Assembly: GCF_005239225.2 (NCBI RefSeq)
Contig: NC_133284.1
Location: 53,513,416-53,577,415, forward strand
From: Populus alba
Taxonomy: Eukaryota; Streptophyta; Magnoliopsida; Malpighiales; Salicaceae
DNA length: 64,000 nucleotides
Direction of reading: 5' to 3'
Shown: positions 56,719-64,000 of the stretch, one piece after another
Position numbering within the stretch: position 1 is the first letter of the stretch
How the letters are laid out: every line of letters begins with the position of its first letter
Program-made: the position numbers and the translations under genes
Notes under the pieces: model-generated
What the model was told of the DNA's origin: nothing
What the model saw: the letters and a program-made list of their open reading frames with translations, nothing else
Database searches by the model: none

Positions 56719-59700
56719 TGTTTTTCTTTAGTATTGTATTCATCTTAAATATAAATTACAAGCTTGAGTAACGGTTATGTATATCTAATATCATAGCTGT
56801 CTATTGTGCTATACATGGAAACATAATCACTACCTATTATGCTCTACATGTAAAGTAATCACATATACAAAACAGAGCAAGGAATTAAATATAAAAGGAA
56901 GTCTGGAGATAGGATCATATGGTTGACTGATTGTATCTCTTCATCCCCCCTAAAGCTCAAGGCGATATTGGACTGATGAAGAGCTTGCTTCTATTTGGTA
57001 GAAACTTGGAAGCACATAATGGTTTTGTAAATATATTAGCTATTTGATTTGGACCAGAGATATGTTGCAGAGAAACAATACCACGAACAACTTGTTCCCG
57101 AACAAAATGAACATCGATCTCAATATGTTTCGTGTGATGATGAAAAACATAATTTTTAGCCATGTTTATAGCACTGAGGTTGTCGCAATTTACTATGGGA
57201 GCAGGAATTAAATAACCGATGATTTTCAGAAGGTTTATAAACCATACAAGTTTAGTAGTGGTTGAGGTTAAAACATGATATTTAGCTTCCATTGTGGAAT
57301 GAGACATTGTAGCTTGCTTTTTAGCTCCCAGGATAACAAGTTATCACCCATATAGATAGCAAATCCAGTCGTAGAGCGTTGATCGTCCCCGAAGCCTGCC
57401 CAATCTACATCACAAAAACCATGAAGTGCAATGAAAAGAGCTTTTACAAAATTAAGACCAATAGTAAGAGTACCTTTGAGGTACTAAAATATATGCTTAA
57501 CAACAATGAGATGAGTGTCTCGAGGATGTTGCATGAACTAACAAATATTGTTGACTACATAGGAGATATTGGGGCATGTCAAAGTGAGATATTGTAGCAA
57601 ACCAACAAGACACTAATAATAGGTTGGATCAGATAGGAGAGCACCCTTATTAACAGTTAATGACGTACCAGAGGCCATATGAGTGGAGACTAGTTTTGCA
57701 TCGTTCAAACCAAACTTTTGAAGTAGAGAAAGTAGATAGCAAGTCTGAGTGACAATGATGGTCAACTCATCTTGTGTGATTTGTAGTACTAAAAAGAAAT
57801 CAACACTCCAAGATCCTTCATGTAAAAAGCAGCAGAGAAATTAGAAATAAAGCTCCTGATTTTTTAAGGAGAGCTCCCTGTTATAAGTATGTCATTGACA
57901 TAAATTAAGAGCACAATTATATCTGAACCTTGACGGTGAGAAAACAAGGATTGATCATAAGGACATTGATGGAAACCCAAGTGCTTAATTGAACTTCAAT
58001 AAACCACATTCTTGGAGCATGTTTTAAACTGTAGAGAACTTTATGCAGTTGGTAAACATGATAAGGATGAGATGAGTCTTTAAAGCCAGGTGGTTGAGAT
58101 AAATAGACACGCTCTTGTAAATCATTATGAAGAAAAGCATCATTTACATTAAGTTGTTTAATTAACCATCTATGAGACAAACCAAGTGTGGGAATTAATC
58201 AGATGGTACCATGTTTAACCATTGTACTAAAAGGTTTCATCAAAATCCAGGCCAAGAAGTTGTGTTAAACCACGGGCCATTAGTCGGGCTTTATACTATT
58301 TAATTGAGCCATTAGATCGTGTTTTAATTTGAAACACCCATGTGCATCTAACCAGGTTCATGTCTGGTCTTCGAGGAACCAAAGTCCATGTGTTGTTGCT
58401 GGAAAGAGCAGTAATTTCAGCTTGCATGGCTTACTGCCAGTTTGGATTAGTGAGAGCTTGTTTATACATCTGAGGCTCTTGTGTTTGGTTTTCAAAAGTA
58501 GCTAGAAAGCATGTAGGTATTGGATATCTTGGAAAAAAGAAAACCTTAGGCTTTAATGAACCTGTTTGAGCCCGTGTGATCATAGGGTGACTTCGACGTG
58601 GAGCAGAGTGTGAGATGACCTCAATTGACAGAGAAGCTAATTTTGAAGCATCCTAAATGACAATGTTAGTAGGAGGCTCCTAGCATGGTGCAGACTAAGG
58701 CATTAATGCAAAGTGTTGAACAGGTGGAGATGAAGAATGCATATAGTTAATATGATTGGCAGCTGCAGGTAAAGAATCTAATGGAATCGATTGTAAAGCA
58801 ACAACATGAAGAGGCCTGGGAAAAGCACAGACTTTGAAAGCTTGAAAATCAAATTTAGTGAACCCTTGTGTAGACCTGAAGGGAAATGTTAATTCATCAA
58901 ATTTTATATGCTGAGAGATATTTATGTGACTTTTTTGCATGTTTAAACATTGATACCCTTTGTGATGTGTAGAGTATCCTAGGAACACACAACAAACAAA
59001 GTTATAGTCCAATTTGGACCTTTCAAAAAGAGTAAGTAATGGGTAACATGCACACCCAAAAACTCGTAGAAGAGTATAGGATGGTGATGATCCAAAAACA
59101 AGCTCATAAGGAGACTTGTCACCAAGAATAGAAGTTGGAAGCCGATTGATAAGAAATACTACAATTATGAATGCAGCTGTCCAAAATCATGATGGAATAG
59201 AGGCACGAGCCATTAATGTTAAACCAGTGTCCACAATATGTCGATGATGATGTTTGGCCAATCCATTTTTCTCTAGTATACCAGGACATGATAATTTGTG
59301 AATAATGCCATTGGATACAAAAAAATCTTGTAAACTTTGGTTTACAAATTTTCCGTCACCATCACTTTGAATTAGTTTTACACAAGTATTGAACTGGTAA
59401 ACCATTCGCTACATAAATATAGGAAATATAGTGGTGACATCAAATTTATGAGCCATAGGAAAGTGCCATATGTATCGAGAATATTCATTGACAATGATAA
59501 AATAAAATTGAAACCCATCATAGGACGAGATTGAGGCAGGTCCCCACACATTAATATGAAGAGTATGTAAAAAGGTAGTAGCATATGTCTCTTGAGAGCT
59601 AAATGGTCACTTTGTTGATTTATCCAAAACAGAACTTTCACAAAAACCAACAGTGTTATTCAGTGATCATAAACATGAAATTTAAAGAATGCAAGATTGA

Positions 59701-60630
59701 GGATGTCCAAGCCGAGCATGCCACAAGTTGCTAGGTACTTTAGTTGATAATAGACCAACTAGAGAATCTTAATGTTGTCGTAACTGGATTGGATACAAGC
59801 TATCAACTATGAAGCCCTTAAGTAGCACCTGCTTCGTCCTCATGTCCTTAAGAAGAAAGCCCTAAGGATAAAATATAAAATAACAATTATGTTCTTTATA
59901 AATTGAGAGATATATAACAATTTCTTTTAATATCAAGGACGATAAGAACATTATTAAGCTTGATATCAGTAGCAGGTAGTGAGACTTGTCCAATACCAAA
60001 TATTTGTAATCCATTTCCATTTCCAACAATAACATAATCATTTCCAAGATAAGAATGAATATCTTGTACTTCACTTATATCATATGTCATATGATGATTT
60101 GCTCCAATGTCAGGGTACCAAGTTTCCTCTATATGGACAACTTGAAGTGCAGCAAAAGCTTTGAATTGTTCTACTTCCTTATCAGAGGCAAAGCATCCAT
60201 TTGTTTTATGATTTGGGCCTCCACATCAAAAACAAGTTATGCCTCCACATTTGCTATCAACGCTGTGTCTACCACAATTTGTGAATGTTTGAGTGCAAGT
60301 TCCAGAATTACCTCTAGTTGAGCGTGAAAAACGAGCATCTTTCTAGTGGGACTGAGAAGTGGTCTGGTTATGTGCAATATTACGACCATGAGAACCATGA
60401 GTTCTATGAAAGTTGGTTCTGGTTCTACCATGATTTGTGTAAAATACAACGTTAGGAGGAGTCACCCGTGCTGCCTGAAGGCAAATTTCCAAATCATCTA
60501 GTTTGTCGATGACCCCTTCAAAAGGTGGAAAGATATCCCCAACACTTAAGGTTGCTACTATAGGATCAAACTCATCGTCATCCATTGAAGGCGATCAAAT
60601 CTTAAGCCTCAATCTTAAATATAAATTACA
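56719..60630 (-). mobile_element. Decayed Ty1/copia element, 5' end lost
   Basis: The 3' LTR is at 56719-56943 (minus TGAAGAGATAC ... AAAGAAAAACA), preceded by a purine tract AGCTTTAGGGGGGATG. Minus-strand order: gag end and zinc knuckle (~60585-60190; CGGPNHKTNGC), protease (WYPDIGANHHMT, ~60110), integrase (QSDGDGKFVN and EKNGLAKHHHRHIVDTGL, 59405-59187; FLGYSTHHKGYQCLN, ~58980), reverse transcriptase (QLNVNDAFLHNDLQERVYLS, LHKVLYSLKHAPRMW, LLIYVNDILITG, ~58180-57890) and RNase H (MEAKYHVLTSTTTKLVW, IANIFTKPL, 57307-56957). There are many stops and frameshifts. Catalytic motifs are altered: DIGA for DTGA/DSGA and YVND for YVDD. The 5' end retains only 22 bp of LTR (60609-60630) fused to the middle of gag. 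Confidence 0.88.
60609..60630 (-). repeat. 22-bp LTR remnant at the copia 5' end
   Basis: ATCTTAAATATAAATTACAA plus GC occurs here and at ~56742-56763 inside the 3' LTR. Here it joins gag sequence directly on one side and the inverted-repeat arm on the other. Confidence 0.75.
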
Positions 60631-60636
60631 AGCGAT

Positions 60637-61533
60637 GGCTGGTTGTGGCTAGAGAAGGTATTAGCACCCCTAGCGCACTTTATCTAAGGTAAGCTGCTTC
60701 ATAATTTGATGTGTTAAAGAAGTTTTAAAGGTTTTGTCTTTTCATCAAAAATTAGAAATATGTCTTACATATAAGTTCATAATCCTTAACCGTGAGCAAA
60801 TCAAAACATTAAATTCTTCTTTTGTCTTTTTAATTTTTTTCTTTTCATTTTATCATAAAAAAATTCGTAAAGAAAAGGTACAGACACACAAACACACACA
60901 CACACCACTTTTCACTATTTTTCAATTGCCAACACACAATTACATGTTACAAAATATCAAAAGTACAAAATAACAGTAATCTAAATATATATAGCAAAGT
61001 TTAAAAATTACAAAAAAGCCTAGGGTATAGTGCTAGAGAATTCTATGTAGCTTTTATGACTGAGGAACAGTCATAGTGGGTTTGCTCCACACGTCGTGCC
61101 ATTGGCAGCACCTGAACCCACGCGCCGCTGCTAGAACATCCATGAAACCTAGGGGGTCCAGAACGGCTTCCGCCACTCTTCACTTTCAGTGTTGACCTGT
61201 AAAACACTAAAAAAAACAAGTAGGTCTGTTTTAGTACAGGTCTGTTCCCAGATTTTTCCCTTTTAGATCTGTGAACTTTTATCTTCTTTCTTCTTCTCGG
61301 CTTGCTGTTCTTTCCTTCTTTAGGTGGTAGATCTGGCAGTGACGGGTCATGGTCATTGCTGTTGAGGAGATGGGTGTGGTTGCCTAGTCGGCGGGTTCGG
61401 TTGGAAATGAATCTGAATCTGCAGGTCCAGTCATGTGTGGGGTGCTATTGGAGGGTGTCTGGGTCAACGAGAGGAGAGGAAGGAGCTGGTCTTCGGGTGC
61501 TGGAAAATAGAAATGAGGAAGAGTGGAGTGGGG

Positions 61534-61573
<40 letters not shown>

Positions 61574-63902
61574 GATGGTTGGGGGAGGGTCTGAGAGAGG
61601 GGAGATCTTGTCAAGGAGAGTAAGGGTCTGGTTCTTTGGTTTTGGTCAGGGAAGAGAAGGAAGAGGTGAGCGGTGTGGTTTTTTTTCAAAGGGAGGGGGG
61701 CAGCCGACTGGTGACGATGAAGGAGGAGGAACGACTGTGAGAGGGAGATGAGGACGATGGAGATGGGGAATCTTAGGTTAGCTGGGGGTAAGGAAAATGT
61801 GGGATGGGAGGGGGGGTCGCGACTCCTTTGGCTTCAAGAGGGAGAACGATAGCTACCTTGGAGTGGGAGTTGAAAGGGTTAGGTTGTGTAGGGCTTTTAT
61901 GTGTTGCCCTCTAATTTTGGTACTAGATTGCCTCCTTTTTCTTTCTTATGTGTATAAGAGACTCATATTTATAGGCAAAATATTGTTTGGCCCTTAAACA
62001 TGGTCCCTCAACTTTTTTTTTTTTTGTAAAATTAGATTTTTCTTATTTTTTTGTATTTTTTAAAAACAAGTAATATCAACGTCGACTAAATATATATGGA
62101 AAACCAATGATTTTAAAAATAACTCGTGAAAAGTCGAACACGTTTGTTGTTACTCAATTTTTGACCCCTCTTTTTGATTGAATTTTCGGAAAATCCAAAA
62201 ATAGCAAAAACAAAAAAAATCCAAAAAAATATGTTTTTAATATATTTGCATTGTTTTTAACATTTTCAACGTTGTTTAAAAAAGAATTTAAATTTTCAAA
62301 GGTTTTTGGAACACGTTCAACTTTTCATGCGTCATTTTTAAAATCATTGATTTTCCTCATTGAGTCGATGTTGATATTTCTTGTTTACAAAAATACAAAA
62401 AAATTAAGAAAAATCAAAATTTTATATAAAAAAAAAGAAAGTCGAGGGACCAATTTTGAGGTCCAAGCAACATTTTACCTATAAATATATGTAAAAAGAA
62501 AAAAATTACCAGAGGGGGGGGACAATTTTGAATATTTGGGGGTAAGGCAACAAAAAAAAAAATAGGGGGGGGGGAAGAAAACCCTAAAAGCTGAACTTTT
62601 TTCTTCTCCCTACCGAAAGGCAACTGCCGCTCACCCCCCTGATCCAAACAGAAACTAGACCTGACCATCTCCTTCCCTTGTCGTCCCTCTCCTCTCTCGG
62701 CCACCACATACTCCCTTCTCCCCTCTGATTGCCTCCAAAACGCAAATTATTTCTTCCCCTTCTGGCCATCTCACCCTGAACCCCACTCTTCGAGCCACCA
62801 CCAACCTGCTCTCATCCCCGGCTCACCAGCCAAACAGACCAAGCAAGTCACCTTTTCTTCTTCTCCCTCAGCCAACCGCGGCAACCCTCTCCCAGCCTCT
62901 GCCACCGATCTGTCTTTCCTTCCCTCAGCACCGTCCACTGATAGTAATAGAGAAGCGGCCCTAGAACCACATACCAATCGGTCCCTGTCTCTTCCATCAC
63001 TGCCGACCACAATGAATCTGCCTTCATCTGCACCGACTAGCTTCCATCGAAGCCTCCTAGCCAACACCAACCCAAGACCGGCCCTTCAGCAAGCAGAGCT
63101 CCCCCATTTCAACAGATCTCCTCCTCCTTTGGTTTCTTCCATAGCAACCGGCCGGCAACAGACCTAGCTCATCGCCTCCCACAGCGGCCAAAACACGACA
63201 GACTACACAGAAGCTGCCGACCAAACAGCCACTCTGCAGCAGATTTGCCATCGGGGAAGAAGAAAGGAACAACGGACATAAGAAAAATATTTAAAAGCAG
63301 ATCTAAAACAAAAACTAAAATCAACTGCTTGCTGTGTTTTGGGGTTATTTTGTAGGTCATCGCTGGCGAGGAAAGGAAGAGGGGAGGAACCTGCTCCAGA
63401 TCCCCTTGCCACCTGGAATTTCCTGTGGCAGCGCGTGAGCCCATGTGCCGCCAGTGGCGGTGGTGCGTGGGGAAACATGGCACCACTGTTCCTGCGGTTG
63501 CAGATGGCCTTCCCTGCAATTTCTAGAGTTTTAGGGACTATTTTGTAATTTTTAAATTATGCAATGTAATTTTTGTTTAGTGTTGAATTGTTTTTATATA
63601 ATTTGTAATGTGGATGTACAAAAAGAACAAAACAAAAAAAAAGAAAAGGAAAAAGGAAAAGCATGTGAAAAGGAAATGATTTGTATTTTGTTTATGAATG
63701 TTTTTTTTTTGTATGATAAAATTGCAAGAATAAAGGAGAATTTAATATTTTGATTTGGATAAAGAATTATGAACTTACACGTAAGTCGTATTTCTAAAAT
63801 TCGATGAAAAAACATAATTTTTAAAACTTCTTTAACACATCGAGTTCACAAAGCAGCTTACCTCAAGTAGTGTGCTAATACCTTTCCTAACCACAACTAG
63901 TC
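60637..63902. repeat. ~3.3-kb inverted repeat of LTR-like arms
   Basis: The left arm (60637-62144) matches the reverse complement of the right arm (~62309-63902) in order. Outer ends: GGTATTAGCAC against GTGCTAATACC; GTAAGCTGCTT against AAGCAGCTTAC; GTGTTAAAGAAGTTTTAAA against TTTAAAACTTCTTTAACAC; TACATATAAGTTCATAATCC against its mirror. Middle: TTTAAAAATTACAAAA mirrored at 63545-63560, and TATTTATAGGCAAAATATTG against its mirror at 62470-62490. Inner: AATATCAACGTCGACT against its mirror near 62365. Divergence is substantial, so the two copies are old. Open frames inside (61302-61751, 62414-63519) are low-complexity or GA/CT-rich and lack domains. Confidence 0.8.
61543..61568. repeat. (GA)n microsatellite
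   Basis: Uninterrupted GAGAGA tract inside the left inverted-repeat arm. It accounts for the Arg/Glu-rich frame 61302-61751. Confidence 0.9.
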
Positions 63903-63955
63903 CCTTACCCGTGAATCTTTGACAGGATCAGCACCCGGGTTTCCTAGTAGCCCTC
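62145..63955 (+). repeat. Apparent full LTR of a large gypsy-type retrotransposon, running off the window
   Basis: It starts TGTTGTTACTCAATTTTTGA at 62145, matching the minus-strand LTR start at 47204. It plausibly ends in GTAGCCCTCA near 63955. TGGCGACTTCGACGAA at 63969 resembles the TGGCGACTCC-type primer site of Tat/Ogre-like elements, so the coding interior would lie beyond 64000. A (GA)n tract is at 61543-61568 in the inverted partner. Confidence 0.5.
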
Positions 63956-64000
63956 AATTAAATAGTAGTGGCGACTTCGACGAATCAAATCAAAGCAAAC

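Noticed and set aside
61302..61751. 149-aa plus-strand frame
   Set aside because: Its middle is a (GA)n tract giving Arg/Glu repeats, and it lies within an inverted-repeat arm with no homology seen.
62414..63519. Minus-strand frames of 91-116 aa at the right end
   Set aside because: CT/GC-rich, overlapping in several frames, no recognisable domain, explained by the LTR-like arm.

Overview
This is a nuclear window from a eudicot plant, most likely a poplar or close relative (Salicaceae). The evidence is AT-rich spacers, intron-rich genes with GT..AG junctions, dense plant transposons, and a gene order matching my recollection of Arabidopsis chromosome 1 around At1g30660-At1g30700. The species call is inference; the gene families are read from translated exons.

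Genes: (1) 5271-7669 minus, a BCCIP-like nuclear protein gene whose last conserved block lies behind an in-frame TAA. (2) 8718-12597 plus, a primase-only Twinkle relative ('Twinky' type, 387 aa). (3) 15164-26279 plus, the full organellar DNA primase-helicase Twinkle (715 aa, 21 exons). (4) 28947-30919 plus, a patellin (Sec14-GOLD, PATL4-like, 519 aa). (5) 49627-51222 minus, an intronless berberine-bridge-enzyme-like flavin oxidase (531 aa). Genes 2 and 3 are a tandem pair with matching exon lengths through the primase half. They would serve organelle DNA replication; the patellin and the oxidase are functionally unrelated neighbours kept by synteny.

The rest is repeat-rich. 0.7-5.1 kb holds a candidate MITE and three copies of a ~0.6 kb repeat. 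31.5-32.4 kb is a 454-bp tandem duplication. 32567-38090 is a complete Ty3 chromovirus (TSD CCAAG) with an unshifted reading frame broken by six stop codons. 39187-40458 is a deleted hAT element (TSD AGTACGAG). 40743-41563 is an array of TRIM mini-retrotransposons, with relatives in Twinkle intron 17 and at 52.5 kb. 42-48.2 kb contains large LTR-like sequences and a ~65-bp tandem array next to an LTR edge. 52.1-56.7 kb carries two broken pieces of the flavin oxidase gene and a copia gag piece. 56719-60630 is a decayed copia element on the minus strand. 60637-63902 is a large inverted repeat of LTR-like arms, with an apparent LTR start at 62145 and a primer-binding-like site at 63969.

I found no wholly new biological system. 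The most unusual things are the primase-only/full Twinkle tandem, the interrupted BCCIP C-terminus, the duplicated splice acceptor in Twinkle, the TRIM array, the LTR-linked 65-bp array, and the head-to-head LTR arms at the right end. Exon boundaries were read by eye from splice consensus and frame continuity and have no transcript support.
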